Shown here: piece after piece, positions 53,372 through 63,254 of the stretch
Layout: each line of letters begins with the position of its first letter
Position numbering within the stretch: position 1 is the first letter of the stretch
Source of the DNA: Marinomonas pollencensis
GTDB taxonomy: Bacteria; Pseudomonadota; Gammaproteobacteria; Pseudomonadales; Marinomonadaceae
Assembly: GCF_003387375.1 (NCBI RefSeq)
Contig: NZ_QUNG01000004.1
Location: 186,001 to 250,000 of the forward strand
Direction: 5' to 3'
Length of the DNA: 64,000 nt
The notes under the pieces: generated by a model
The model's database searches: none
Told to the model about the DNA's origin: nothing
Seen by the model: the letters and a program-made list of their open reading frames with translations, nothing else
Translations under genes and position numbers: made by a program

Positions 53372-54112
53372 TTATTTCATTCGCCCTGCCCTAACAAAAA
53401 AGGGCAGCGTGACTTGTTTCTTATGGGAAGGGTCACTCCATACCGAACGCAACTTTTGATCCGCCTCGACTAAAAAATCATCGCCTTCATCTTGGATTCT
53501 CAGCTGGGCAGCTGTCCATGAGCGAATAAAGTCCATAGTTTGAGAAACAGACCAATTACAATACAAATCAAATTCAGGCACTTCAATCACTTCAAAAGGA
53601 AACGAAATATCCTGATACTGGTTCCACAACAAACGACTTTTCACCGGCCAATAGGCAGACAGTAACGGCAATACATGCTCTTTAATCACTACATCTTCTG
53701 GCTCACCAAGTGTGAACCAGTTGTAGCCCCAGCAGACAAAAAGCCCACCAGGTTTAAGCACCCGGCGCACTTCTTGCCAAAATAAATCTAAATCAAACCA
53801 ATGCAAAGCATGGCCAATACATACCGCATCAAAATGATTATCTGGGTATTCGGTTTTTTCCGAAGGAAAGACACTGTAATTGACTTTGCGATGTGGGGTA
53901 GCTTCTGCAATTTGCGATTCGCTAATATCTGACGCTTCTACTTGATCGAAATACGCTGCCAAATCAATCGAAGCTTGACCCGTACCACATGCCGCATCCC
54001 AAACTGTTCCAGGGGTGCTAACCTGCTGCGAAAGCCAATAATACAGCTCCGCAGGGTAGGTCGGTCGGACTCGTGAATAAATACCTGAAGATTGCCCATC
54101 AAAAGAACGCAT
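53372..54112 (-). CDS. Class I SAM-dependent methyltransferase
   Basis: A 246-residue methyltransferase with motif I VWDAACGTGQASIDLA, DNHFDAVCIGHALHWFD (motif II-like) and RVLKPGGLFVCWGYN. This layout matches the small-molecule (type 11) class; the substrate is unknown. I place the start at ATG 54112 (AGGG upstream) rather than the TTG at 54130. Confidence 0.82.
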   Translation of the reverse strand: MRSFDGQSSGIYSRVRPTYPAELYYWLSQQVSTPGTVWDAACGTGQASIDLAAYFDQVEASDISESQIAEATPHRKVNYSVFPSEKTEYPDNHFDAVCIGHALHWFDLDLFWQEVRRVLKPGGLFVCWGYNWFTLGEPEDVVIKEHVLPLLSAYWPVKSRLLWNQYQDISFPFEVIEVPEFDLYCNWSVSQTMDFIRSWTAAQLRIQDEGDDFLVEADQKLRSVWSDPSHKKQVTLPFFVRAGRMK

Positions 54113-54185
54113 AAGAAATACCCTATTCAAATTATTTTGCTATCTCGACGACAATGACGTCCTGTCAAAGGAGCGCAATATGTTA

Positions 54186-54824
54186 TTATTTTTCCGCAAG
54201 TACCGCGTATTTCTGTAATACATTATAGGAATTTAATACCTTTTTTGCTTCCTCAACCCCTTTCACCCGATACGCTTGAATGCCCATTAATTGCGCTGTA
54301 TCAATATTCACCTGATTATCATCGATAAACAGGATTTCTTCTGGCGCGACTTGTAACGCATCAAGCACATAATCATAAATAGCGCGATCCGGCTTTACCG
54401 ACCCTATCAAATGCGATGCAAAATAACTGTGAAAATTTCCCGCAAGCGCCATTTCGTTCATTAGACGAGACCAATGGGCGGCGTTAGTATTCGATAAAAT
54501 CGCTCGGTGATATTGTGGCTTTACCGATCTTACTAAATCTAAAGCCCCTGCAAATAAGCCTTTTGGCCACGCTTGAAAGGCCTGCTTGAAGGTCTCTACA
54601 GCCACTGAACTGCCTACTTCTTCTGGTAATCGCTTGGCAAATTCATCAAAGCTGATTTTGCCTGAGTCAAACGCCGCCACGGTAGGAGAACGCAACCACT
54701 TTAGCCACACCTCAGACTCTTCACCTTCAGTATTTAGCATATCGTGCATTTGACTCACATCACCAAGGTCGACTAACACCCCTCCTAAATCAAACATCAC
54801 GACCTTGATATTTGCATTTTTCAT
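54186..54824 (-). CDS. HAD-IA family hydrolase
   Basis: A 212-residue haloacid dehalogenase-type phosphatase. Motif I is VMFDLGGVLVDLG, motif II ILSNTNAAHW, motif III Lys in GSVKPDRAIYD, and motif IV LFIDDNQVNID. It resembles YihX-type sugar-phosphate phosphatases. ATG 54824 is preceded by AAGGGG. It diverges from the TRAP transporter genes. Confidence 0.85.
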   Translation of the reverse strand: MKNANIKVVMFDLGGVLVDLGDVSQMHDMLNTEGEESEVWLKWLRSPTVAAFDSGKISFDEFAKRLPEEVGSSVAVETFKQAFQAWPKGLFAGALDLVRSVKPQYHRAILSNTNAAHWSRLMNEMALAGNFHSYFASHLIGSVKPDRAIYDYVLDALQVAPEEILFIDDNQVNIDTAQLMGIQAYRVKGVEEAKKVLNSYNVLQKYAVLAEK

Positions 54825-55059
54825 GGACAATCCCCTTACACTTGGTTATAAAAACGGAATAAATGTGCATAATAAAACAAGCCCCAAGTATTATTACGGC
54901 CTATTCATTGAATTTTTTTTACAAACTGCAGTCCACTTCAGCCATAAGTGACTACCCTGTAATCATAAAGCGTCCAATTTTGTACTTGACGAAATGAGTG
55001 CCGTGAGCAAAACCTTAACAAGAATAACTAATAAGACTCTCTCCAAGGAGAAAAATAAA

Positions 55060-56091
55060 ATGAAACTGGGATTTTTTACAAAAACGATTCTCTCTACAGC
55101 CACTGCCGCAACCATTGCCTTAACAGCAAGCAACAGTATCGCGGCAGACAATAGAAACTACATTCTTGCAACCGCCTCCACTGGCGGAACCTATTATCCA
55201 GTAGGTGTTGCTATCGCCACCCTTAGTAAAGTAAAGCTAGAGCCTAAATTTGGCATGTCTTTGTCCGCTATTAGCTCAGCAGGGTCAGGCGAAAACATCA
55301 AACTACTTAGAGAAAGCCAAGCACAATTTGCCATTCTACAAGGCCTTTACGGCGCTTGGGCATGGAACGGCGAAGGCCCATTAACCCAATCAGGCAAACA
55401 GACGGAATTGCGCTCTGTTTCTATGTTATGGCAAAACGTTGAGCATTTCTCAGTAAGATCTAATCTAGTTAAAACAGGCACCATTGAAGACCTAAAAGGA
55501 ATCGAAGGTACTAACAACAAATTCTCGATTGGTCCAAAAAACTCTGGTACTGAAGGCTCAGGCCGTCAAATTTTTAAAGGGTTAGGCATTCAACCTGACA
55601 ACTTTAGCTTGGCCTACATGGGCTACGGCGCCAGCGCTGATGCCATGCAAAACGGCAACATCGATGGCATGAATACACCAGCTGGCGTACCAGTTAGTGC
55701 GGTGACTCGTTTGTACGCGTCATTAGGTGGCGACAATGTTACCGTTTTGGATTTCACTGACGAGCAAGTGAAAGAAGCCAATGGCAACTACAATCTCTGG
55801 ACCCGTTATGTCGTACCGGCCAATACTTACCCAGGTCAAAGCAAACCAATTAATACCATTGCTCAACCTAACTTCTTAGCAACACGTGCTGATGTGTCAG
55901 ACGAGGACGTGTACCAGCTAACAAAAGCGTTATATGAAAACTTAGGCTACCTAAGCGCAATTCATAAAGCAACGGCGGTGATGTCACTTGAAAAAGCCAT
56001 TGCAGGATTACCAGTCCCACTGCACCCAGGCGCTGCTCGCTATTACCGCGAACAAGGGATTAAAATCCCAGCAGACCTGATTATTGAATAA
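55060..56091 (+). CDS. TAXI-type TRAP transporter substrate-binding protein
   Basis: A periplasmic binding protein of the TRAP-associated extracytoplasmic immunogenic (TAXI) family, about 343 aa. A signal peptide (residues 1-28) ends near SIAAD; the mature N-terminus YILATASTGGTYYPVGVAI is the family hallmark. The start at ATG 55060 has a clear AAGGAG site. It feeds the fused permease that follows 87 bp on. TAXI ligands are poorly known (glutamate or related acids in a few cases), so the substrate is open. Confidence 0.9.
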   Translation: MKLGFFTKTILSTATAATIALTASNSIAADNRNYILATASTGGTYYPVGVAIATLSKVKLEPKFGMSLSAISSAGSGENIKLLRESQAQFAILQGLYGAWAWNGEGPLTQSGKQTELRSVSMLWQNVEHFSVRSNLVKTGTIEDLKGIEGTNNKFSIGPKNSGTEGSGRQIFKGLGIQPDNFSLAYMGYGASADAMQNGNIDGMNTPAGVPVSAVTRLYASLGGDNVTVLDFTDEQVKEANGNYNLWTRYVVPANTYPGQSKPINTIAQPNFLATRADVSDEDVYQLTKALYENLGYLSAIHKATAVMSLEKAIAGLPVPLHPGAARYYREQGIKIPADLIIE

Positions 56092-56178
56092 TTAAACCCT
56101 TCGGCAGTATCGCCTCGATGAGGCGATACTGCCCCCTGCTTTCTGCTTTCCTCCTGTTTGTACAAAGGTAGCTGTTTT

Positions 56179-58320
56179 ATGACCGCTTCAAAAGATTCGA
56201 TAGATTCCTCCGAGAATGATATCAATTTAGAAGAATTCGAAACCAAACACCGCGACGGTACTTGGCTGACACGCTTTGTCTTCGCCTTGTCTATATTTCT
56301 TGCCGTTGCCCATATTTATATCAATACTATAGGCACCTTACCTGAACTAAGAATCTCCGCTTTTCACTTTGCCGGCTTTGGCGCCTTGTGTGCATTATTG
56401 ATTCCAGCCAACCCAAAGTGGCGCGATAGTAAAATCGCCCTATTTTTTGACATTCTGATCGTGTTAGCCCTGATCGGGATGGTGCTCTACATCGTCTTTT
56501 TTGAAGACGCCTTGTACGCCCGCGGTGTCACCTTCGACACCAGTGACTGGATTGTCTCCAGCATTGCAGTATTACTGTCCTTGGAACTCATACGCCGAAC
56601 CAGTGGCTGGTTCATTCCTTTTCTCATTCTTGTCGCGCTTACCTATGTGGTGTTATGGGGAAAATGGATTGGTGGGCCCTTCTCCTTCCCTGGCCTAAGC
56701 CTTGAAACCCTGCTTTACCGAAGCTTCTTTAGTACCGACGGTATGTTCGGCTCTATTTCTCGGATTTCATGGAGCTTTGTCTTCATGTTTATCCTCTTTG
56801 GTGCCTTTTTGGTGAAATCAGGTGCTGGCGACTTTATCATCGCTTTAGCCCGTTCATTGGCCAGCAAGATGATTGGCGGACCAGGCTTTGTCGCTGTATT
56901 AGGCTCCGGTTTGATGGGTTCTGTATCAGGTTCTTCCGTGGCCAACACTGTCTCCACCGGTGTGATTACTATCCCACTGATGCGCAAAGCTGGCTTTCCT
57001 GCACGCTTCGCCGCGGGCATTGAAGCGGCTGCCTCCACCGGTGGACAGCTGATGCCTCCTATTATGGGCGCGGGCGCCTTTATCATGGCGTCTTATACCC
57101 AAGTGTCCTACGTCACCATTATTGGTGTCGCAACTATCCCAGCTATTCTCTACTTTTTGTCGGTCGGTTTTTTTGTCCGAGTTGAAGCTAAACGACAAAA
57201 TGTCACTTCTGTTGAAGAAGATGGCCCACCGATTTCACAGGTATTAAAAGAAGGTTGGCATAACATTCTGCCATTGGCTGTATTGGTAACCTTGCTCGTC
57301 CAAGGCTTCACACCAACCTATGCTGCAGGTCTAGGTATTCTGGCCGTTATTGTCTCTTCATGGCTTTCAAAGAGCCATAAAATGGGCCCTGTTGCCATTT
57401 TAGACGCCATGGCTCAAGGCGCTAAAAACATGTCAACAACCGCGGTTCTGCTTATCGGTATCGGTTTGGTTGTGAATGTCATCAGCACCACTGGTGTGGG
57501 CAACACTTTCTCAATTATGATTTCCGATTGGGCTGGCGGTAGCTTGTTCCTAACCTTAGTATTGGTGGCCATTGCCTCATTAGTATTGGGGATGGGGCTG
57601 CCTGTTACTGCATCTTATATTGTCTTAGGAACACTATCTGCTCCTGCTATTTTTAACCTAATTGCCGAAAGCCAATTATTAGAAATGATGAGCAGTGGTA
57701 ACTTGCCTCAAGCCGCTACTGCCGTCTTTATGTTGGTCGATCCTGGCGCCATTGCACAACTGGCTCAAGGCATGCCGATGGAACAAGCTGCCGCCTTGCT
57801 AGCACAGGTTCCAGCAGACTTTAAAGGTATGCTGATGGATCAAGCGCTGGGCGCAAACAATGTGGCCATGATCTTGGTTACCGCACACATGATCATATTC
57901 TGGTTGTCCCAGGACAGTAATGTGACGCCTCCGGTGTGTTTAACCGCATTTGCCGCTGCGGCCATTGCGAAAACCCCACCAATGCGTACTGGTATGATGG
58001 CTTGGAAGCTCGCCAAAGGACTCTATATCGTGCCACTGTTGATGGCTTACACACCATTGATTGGCGGCGATACAGAAACTCTGATTCGTCTAACCTTGTT
58101 CGCCATCTTCGGCCTTTATGCGTTAGTGGCTGCCATGGAAGGGTATTTAGAAGACAAACTTTCTATTCCAGCCAGAATATTAGCGTTAGCTGCCTCAGTA
58201 TTAATGCTGTGGCCATACTTTGATATTTGGTTGCAAATAGTCGGGTTGGTTATCTTCTTAGTCATATTTATTATTGGCAATAGAAGCTACGCTAAAAGTA
58301 ACGCCCTGACGGCTTCTTAG
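56179..58320 (+). CDS. TRAP transporter permease, fused DctQ-DctM type
   Basis: A 713-residue inner-membrane permease combining the small DctQ-like and large DctM-like TRAP subunits, the arrangement usual for TAXI systems. The DctM part has GLMGSVSGSSVANTVSTG, GGQLMPPIMGAGAF and LVLGMGLPVTASYIV motifs. Transport is driven by the sodium or proton gradient together with the binding protein upstream. ATG 56179 has AAAGG upstream. A terminator follows. Confidence 0.92.
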   Translation: MTASKDSIDSSENDINLEEFETKHRDGTWLTRFVFALSIFLAVAHIYINTIGTLPELRISAFHFAGFGALCALLIPANPKWRDSKIALFFDILIVLALIGMVLYIVFFEDALYARGVTFDTSDWIVSSIAVLLSLELIRRTSGWFIPFLILVALTYVVLWGKWIGGPFSFPGLSLETLLYRSFFSTDGMFGSISRISWSFVFMFILFGAFLVKSGAGDFIIALARSLASKMIGGPGFVAVLGSGLMGSVSGSSVANTVSTGVITIPLMRKAGFPARFAAGIEAAASTGGQLMPPIMGAGAFIMASYTQVSYVTIIGVATIPAILYFLSVGFFVRVEAKRQNVTSVEEDGPPISQVLKEGWHNILPLAVLVTLLVQGFTPTYAAGLGILAVIVSSWLSKSHKMGPVAILDAMAQGAKNMSTTAVLLIGIGLVVNVISTTGVGNTFSIMISDWAGGSLFLTLVLVAIASLVLGMGLPVTASYIVLGTLSAPAIFNLIAESQLLEMMSSGNLPQAATAVFMLVDPGAIAQLAQGMPMEQAAALLAQVPADFKGMLMDQALGANNVAMILVTAHMIIFWLSQDSNVTPPVCLTAFAAAAIAKTPPMRTGMMAWKLAKGLYIVPLLMAYTPLIGGDTETLIRLTLFAIFGLYALVAAMEGYLEDKLSIPARILALAASVLMLWPYFDIWLQIVGLVIFLVIFIIGNRSYAKSNALTAS

Positions 58321-58355
58321 GAGCGAACTTAGCACAAACAAGTTGGCTACCAACC

Positions 58356-58412
58356 GCCGGTTTTTACTGCAGGCCTTATCAACAGGTCAGTCAGTGAAAA
58401 CCGGCTTTTTAT
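58356..58412 (+). terminator. Terminator after the TRAP permease
   Basis: A 14-bp stem (58356-58369 with 58392-58405, one G-U pair) and a 22-nt loop are followed by TTTTTATT. It ends the two-gene TAXI-TRAP operon. Confidence 0.8.
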
Positions 58413-58560
58413 TGCTCATTCCCACGCCCTCTAGAGGATCAACCTAAAAGCTGAGGTTCGCGTGTCATTTAGACTTCATTAAGCTCTGCTTTACTGGTTA
58501 TTATGACCCACTGAATCTCGCCTTCTGTTGGCTTATCAATAATGTAAAAGGACCTCATTT

Positions 58561-59253
58561 ATGATTAGGACACGCACCTTCACGCCACTCACATTCGTAC
58601 TGACTTTTCTCCTTAGCCTACTGCCTTTTTCTGCCCATGCAGCAAACCAATCTGTTAGCTTTAATGTCTTTGCCATTCCCTCTCAGCCGATCATAGACTT
58701 AGTCCAAGAGACCAGCGAGGGCCTAAAAAAACAGGGTATTACCAGTTTTTATGAAAAAGGATTTCCAGTCCACGCAACTTTATACCTGACAGACTACCCA
58801 CAAGGTTCAGAGCAATCCATCAAGCAGGCCGTTGCAAAAGTTGTGGCTCGCTTTCAAGCCTTTCCTATTCAAGCCCAAGGCTTTACCGTCACTCAAAGCC
58901 AGTGGGCTTTTATTGATATCTCACCTTCGGGTCGGCTACAAAGGCTTGCTGACGAAATCACACTGGCGCTCGAACCAATGAGAAATCAACAGGCGTCTCT
59001 TCCTACTTGGGTAAAAAACTTTCCCAATAAACTCGCTGCATTTAAACGTTATGGCAGCCCTAACGTTTTTCAAAACTTCCAACCCCATTTAACGCTACTG
59101 GCGAATGAAACTAGCCCAAAATTAGCCGCCTTTCATAGCATGATGAAAACACACCCACCTATGGCCAAAGGCCAAATCATAGGCGTTGGAATCGGCATAT
59201 CTGACCAATGGGGACAACAGAAAGAAGTCATTGCACACTACTATTTTAAATAG
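58561..59253 (+). CDS. Exported 2H phosphoesterase-like protein
   Basis: A 230-residue protein with a cleavable signal peptide (about 1-28, ending SAHAA) followed by a domain carrying two HxT motifs, VHATLYL (His71, Thr73) and PHLTLLA (His176, Thr178). Two such motifs about 100 residues apart define the 2H phosphoesterase superfamily, which includes 2'-5' RNA ligases and cyclic phosphodiesterases. Most known members are cytoplasmic, so a periplasmic location is notable. Substrate unknown; it is monocistronic, between the TRAP and AGCS transporters. Confidence 0.75.
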   Translation: MIRTRTFTPLTFVLTFLLSLLPFSAHAANQSVSFNVFAIPSQPIIDLVQETSEGLKKQGITSFYEKGFPVHATLYLTDYPQGSEQSIKQAVAKVVARFQAFPIQAQGFTVTQSQWAFIDISPSGRLQRLADEITLALEPMRNQQASLPTWVKNFPNKLAAFKRYGSPNVFQNFQPHLTLLANETSPKLAAFHSMMKTHPPMAKGQIIGVGIGISDQWGQQKEVIAHYYFK

Positions 59254-59562
59254 CCTATCCTCGTTAACCGCAAGGAGCAGCCTATTGCTGCTTCTTGCTT
59301 TTCAGGGCTGCTTAAAAAACATCCACACCTTGTTGTTTTATCAGAAAAAACACTAATTTTATCAAGAAACTCCGATTTACTTTTTCATTTCCATTTTTCA
59401 TGCTAGATTGCTACCGCTTTTCTGCTTAGCAATTCAACTCATTGATATCTTTCCCTCAAGATAATGACTTGCTGATAGAAGCCCTTTGGATTATTAGCAC
59501 CTAATAAGCCGTTGCGAAAATTATAACAATGCTTACCAAGCAATCACTTTGGAGAACATCAT
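59254..59562. other. 309-bp gap before the AGCS symporter gene
   Basis: A terminator for the 2H protein gene lies at 59270-59302. The remainder is AT-rich, holds the promoter of the symporter gene without a confident -35/-10 pair, and shows no ORF worth calling. Confidence 0.5.
59270..59302 (+). terminator. Terminator after the 2H protein gene
   Basis: GCAAGGAGCAGC (59270-59281) pairs with 59287-59298 (one G-U) around CTATT and is followed by TTTT. Confidence 0.75.
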
Positions 59563-61077
59563 ATGCAAGCATTCATTGATTTCTTAAATGGAGCCATTTG
59601 GAGTCCAGTTTTAATCTATCTGTGCCTTGGCGCAGGATTATTTTATTCCATCCTTACCCGCTTCGCTCAAGTTAGGCATTTCAAAGAAATGTGTAGCTTA
59701 CTGCTTAACTCAAATCAATCAGACAAGGGCATTTCCTCTTTTCAAGCCCTCGCAGTGTCTTTATCTGGTCGTGTTGGTGTCGGTAACATCGCAGGTGTTG
59801 CCGCTGCCATTGGCTTTGGTGGCCCAGGTGCCGTTTTCTGGATGTGGGTGGTGGCGTTTTTAGGCGCTAGCACAGCGTACGCAGAATCTACATTGGGTCA
59901 GCTTTATAAAGTCAGTGAAGATGGCCAATACCGTGGTGGTCCTGCCTATTACTTCGACCGTTGCCTAGGCTGGCGTTGGTTGGGTGTGTTGTTCGCTCTG
60001 TCTTCTATCATTGCCTGTGGTATTTTCTTGCCTGGTATTCAAGCCAACGCCGTGGGGAATGCGGTGGTTGAGATTTTCGGCCCAGGTAACCTAGTATCCA
60101 GTGCTTTTGGCGATGTTAGCTCTACCAAATTGGTGGCCTTGGCGGTGATCTTACTGGTCTTGGCCTTCATCATTTTTGGTGGCATCAAACGCATTGCAAA
60201 CTTCACTCAGATCATCGTGCCTTTCATGGCGCTTGGTTATATTGTGATGGCGTTGATCGTTGTCTTCCTAAACATCCATCAAGTGCCTGACATTTTCAAA
60301 CTGATCTTCTCTGATGCTTTTACCGCTCAGGCAGGTTTTGGTGCGGCGATTGGTTGGGGTGTAAAACGTGGCGTCTATTCTAATGAGGCAGGTCAAGGTA
60401 CTGGCCCTCACGCTGCTGCAGCGGCAGAAGTACAACACCCAGCACAACAAGGTCTAGTTCAAGCCTTTTCTGTGTATGTTGATACCTTATTCATTTGTAC
60501 TGCTACGGCATTGATGATTCTAATCACTCAACAATACAATGTACAAGGCAGCTTAGCAGACGGACAATTCATCGTTCAGAACGTTGACCCTTCTACTATC
60601 ATTTCCTCTCCAGCCTTTACCCAAATGGCGTTGGCAAGTGTATTTGGTAGCGTCGGTCCTATGTTCGTGGGCATCGCCTTGTTCTTCTTCGCCTTCACCA
60701 CTATTTTGGCGTACTACTACATTGCAGAAACCAACGTTGCTTACTTGCGTCGTGCGTTGAAATTCAATATTCCACTAACCCTAGTGAAATTATTGATCAT
60801 GTTCATGGTCGCATACGGTACCGTTAACACCGCAGGTTACATCTGGAACCTAGGTGATGTAGGTGTCGGCTTGATGGCATGGATTAACATTGTCGGTATT
60901 TTAGTGATCTTCTTCCTAGCAAAACCTACCATGAAAGCACTGCGTGACTACGAACGTCAAAAAGCAGAAGGTGTTAAAAAATACACCTTCAACCCGAAAG
61001 CACTTGGCATTAAAGGCGCGGATTTCTGGGAACAGCGTTACGAGAAACAACAAGCAGAAGACGCGAAAAATAAATAG
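59563..61077 (+). CDS. Alanine/glycine:cation symporter (AGCS family)
   Basis: A 504-residue sodium-coupled amino acid transporter of the AGCS family with about eleven helices. Family signatures: SGRVGVGNIAGVAAAIGFGG near residue 68, the GGPAYYFDRCLG loop, and GVKRGVYSNEAGQGTGPHAA. D- or L-alanine and glycine are the usual substrates. A GGAG site precedes the ATG. Since D-serine or alanine use is plausible in this genome, the exact substrate is not fixed. Confidence 0.92.
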   Translation: MQAFIDFLNGAIWSPVLIYLCLGAGLFYSILTRFAQVRHFKEMCSLLLNSNQSDKGISSFQALAVSLSGRVGVGNIAGVAAAIGFGGPGAVFWMWVVAFLGASTAYAESTLGQLYKVSEDGQYRGGPAYYFDRCLGWRWLGVLFALSSIIACGIFLPGIQANAVGNAVVEIFGPGNLVSSAFGDVSSTKLVALAVILLVLAFIIFGGIKRIANFTQIIVPFMALGYIVMALIVVFLNIHQVPDIFKLIFSDAFTAQAGFGAAIGWGVKRGVYSNEAGQGTGPHAAAAAEVQHPAQQGLVQAFSVYVDTLFICTATALMILITQQYNVQGSLADGQFIVQNVDPSTIISSPAFTQMALASVFGSVGPMFVGIALFFFAFTTILAYYYIAETNVAYLRRALKFNIPLTLVKLLIMFMVAYGTVNTAGYIWNLGDVGVGLMAWINIVGILVIFFLAKPTMKALRDYERQKAEGVKKYTFNPKALGIKGADFWEQRYEKQQAEDAKNK

Positions 61078-61102
61078 CGCCTATTGCTAATTCTTGTTAA
61101 AT

Positions 61103-61138
61103 AAAAAGGGCTAATCCTAATCGGATTAGCCCTTTTTT
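61103..61138. terminator. Terminator between the AGCS gene and hemB
   Basis: AAAAAGGGCTAATCC (61103-61117) and its complement (61123-61137) make a 15-bp stem with a T-run after it and A-run before it, so it serves both convergent transcripts. Confidence 0.92.
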
Positions 61139-61162
61139 GTTTTTAGCCCACTCACTCTGCGT

Positions 61163-62155
61163 TTATTCTGCTAACCACTGAGCCACTTGTTTAGCATAAT
61201 ACGTGACAATCAAAGACGCCCCAGCACGCTTAAAACCGACTAGGGTTTCAAACACCGCCTGCTGTTCATCAATGGCACCCGCCAGTGCCGCAAATTTTAT
61301 AGTCGCGTACTCACCGCCCACCTGATAAGACGCCAGTGGCAAGTGTGTTTCTTGGCGCAAATTAGCCAGTACATCCAAATAGGGCGTACCTGGTTTCACC
61401 ATCAAGATATCTGCCCCTTCTTGTTCATCTAATAAGGCTTCTTGCATGGCCTGACGACCGTTCGCACAATCAAGCTGGTAAGATTTTCGATCGCCGTCCA
61501 ATTCACTTTCTACTGCTTCACGAAATGGGCCATAGAAAGAAGAAGCAAACTTAGCTGAATGGGCCAAAATGCCCACATTCTTATAACCTGCAGCGTCTAA
61601 GCCCTGACGAATCGCCAATACTTGCCCATCCATCATTGCCGACGGTGCTAACATGTCTGCCCCTGCTTTGGCCGCCGTTACACATTGTTTCACCAGATTC
61701 TCAACACTGGCGTCGTTTTCGACATCACCATTATGCACCACGCCACAATGACCATGATCTGTGTATTCACAAAAACAAATATCAGGAATCACTATCATTT
61801 CTGGGCAGGTCTCTTTGATAGTTAAAATCATCCGCGCTAGCAAGCCATCGTCGCGCCAAGTATCACTGCCCAAAGCGTCTTTGTGATGACTGATACCAAA
61901 CGGCATAACATAGCGAATCCCCAAGGCAAATAAATCCTTTACCTCTTGCGCCAAAGCCTGTTCCGGCAAACGTGAAATACCCGGCAACTTCGTCAGCGGG
62001 ATGGACTCTTTAATCCCCTCTTCGATAAATAAAGGGTAAATTAAATCGTTTAAGGAAAAATCGTGTTCGCGGACTAAATCGCGCATAGCGGGTGTGCCGC
62101 GAAGGCGGCGTAAACGTTTGAGAGGACCAGTGGAATCGGCAGTGGAAAGAGACAT
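61163..62155 (-). CDS. hemB: Porphobilinogen synthase (ALA dehydratase)
   Basis: HemB condenses two 5-aminolevulinate molecules to porphobilinogen in heme synthesis. The 330-aa protein has catalytic Lys202 (HSAKFASSFYGPF) and Lys254 (LMVKPGTPYLD) and a zinc site with Cys127, Cys129 and Cys137 (CFCEYTDHGHCG), marking the Zn-dependent type rather than the Mg-dependent type of pseudomonads. Confidence 0.96.
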   Translation of the reverse strand: MSLSTADSTGPLKRLRRLRGTPAMRDLVREHDFSLNDLIYPLFIEEGIKESIPLTKLPGISRLPEQALAQEVKDLFALGIRYVMPFGISHHKDALGSDTWRDDGLLARMILTIKETCPEMIVIPDICFCEYTDHGHCGVVHNGDVENDASVENLVKQCVTAAKAGADMLAPSAMMDGQVLAIRQGLDAAGYKNVGILAHSAKFASSFYGPFREAVESELDGDRKSYQLDCANGRQAMQEALLDEQEGADILMVKPGTPYLDVLANLRQETHLPLASYQVGGEYATIKFAALAGAIDEQQAVFETLVGFKRAGASLIVTYYAKQVAQWLAE

Positions 62156-62329
62156 GGTGAATCCTTACTAATTAGCGCATCAAAGGGCGCGGTTAACTAA
62201 TGAGGATAAAAGGATACACCCGTAAAAAGGCAATAGACCATGCGTAGCAAACAGGATTCTTCAAATAAGCACATTTTCCTAGAGCAAGTTCGCCTTCTTT
62301 ACGGCGAATGATGCTCCAGTTAACCTTCT

Positions 62330-62611
62330 TTAAAGCAGGGTCACACCCGCCACTTCGGTCACACTTTTGGCATCCGCCCGTTCCATGATTTTAACCAAAA
62401 CAGATTGGATGGTTTCATCTTCTCGTACATCATTTTTGGCATTAAAACGCTGCTCTTGGCAAGCGTCCCCCTCTTCCATGGTAAAACGAATCACCACTTC
62501 TGTGGCCAACTCTTTATTGCTACCAAAATACTCTAACTCAATCGCAGGGTATCCTTTGAAGCCTTTTTTAACTTGTTTTGCGATGCGTTTTTTTGCTTTA
62601 TCCAAGTGCAT
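62330..62611 (-). CDS. Uncharacterised small protein
   Basis: A 93-residue acidic-basic mixed protein with no signal or membrane helix. The first 20 residues are Lys-rich (KKRIAKQVKKGFKGYPAIE), followed by a predicted beta-rich middle and an Asp/Glu-rich end. I do not recognise a family. The ATG at 62611 lies before a gene-sized frame with sensible codon use, and it is flanked by hemB and dps on the same strand. Confidence 0.55.
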   Translation of the reverse strand: MHLDKAKKRIAKQVKKGFKGYPAIELEYFGSNKELATEVVIRFTMEEGDACQEQRFNAKNDVREDETIQSVLVKIMERADAKSVTEVAGVTLL

Positions 62612-62723
62612 GATGAATCCTTAACAATAGCAATATGCTCCTGTGCATTATCACCTATAAGGCAAGGGTTAAGCGAGTGATCACGACAATAAACCTACCG
62701 CCAATCCAGCGCTAGGCAAAACA

Positions 62724-62760
62724 AATAAAAAAAAGCCAGTGATTTGATCTCACTGGCTTT
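62724..62760 (-). terminator. Terminator after dps
   Basis: AAAGCCAGTGA and TCACTGGCTTT (about 62732-62760) form an 11-bp stem; the A-run on the plus strand (62724-62734) is the T-run for the minus-strand dps transcript. Confidence 0.85.
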
Positions 62761-62783
62761 GTTGTTGCGCCACAAAAGAGCGA

Positions 62784-63254
62784 CTAAGAATGAGTTGCTC
62801 TTAGCATCCAAGCGGTTTTTTCATGTATCCGCATGCGATCAGACACTAAAGAAGCAGAAGACTCATCATCCGCTTCTTGTGCTATTTTCAATACATCTCG
62901 GCATGTTCTAATCACTTGTTCATGCCCTTTCGTCAAGATTTTCACCATCTCTGCTGAGCTCGGCACCCCATCCACTTCTTCAATTGAAGTCAATTTGGCA
63001 AATTCTTTATACGTACCAGGCGCTGGGACATCTAACGTCCGAATCCGCTCCGCAATGTCATCCACCGCAGTCGCTAACTCTTGATAATGCTCTTCAAACA
63101 TCAAATGCAGCTCGCGAAACTGTAATCCTGTGACATTCCAATGGAAGTTATGTGTTTGTAAATATAGGGTATAAGAGTCGGCTAACAGGCGTTTTAGGCC
63201 TTCTGAAATTTCAGATCTATTTGCTTTATTAATGCCAATATCAATATCTGTCAT
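62784..63254 (-). CDS. dps: Dps-family DNA-binding ferritin
   Basis: A 156-residue Dps/miniferritin that oxidises iron with peroxide and protects DNA in stress and stationary phase. The ferroxidase region [20 protein letters not shown] with following DDIAERIR is clear. A Lys-rich DNA-binding tail is largely absent; the N-terminus has a few basic residues only. Regulation by OxyR or a stationary-phase factor is usual, but I see no site I can name upstream. Confidence 0.92.
   Translation of the reverse strand: MTDIDIGINKANRSEISEGLKRLLADSYTLYLQTHNFHWNVTGLQFRELHLMFEEHYQELATAVDDIAERIRTLDVPAPGTYKEFAKLTSIEEVDGVPSSAEMVKILTKGHEQVIRTCRDVLKIAQEADDESSASLVSDRMRIHEKTAWMLRATHS

Noticed and set aside
62287..62306. 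Short TTCGCC/GGCGAA hairpin between hemB and the small unknown gene
   Set aside because: Only 6 bp of stem and no T-run; not enough to call a terminator.
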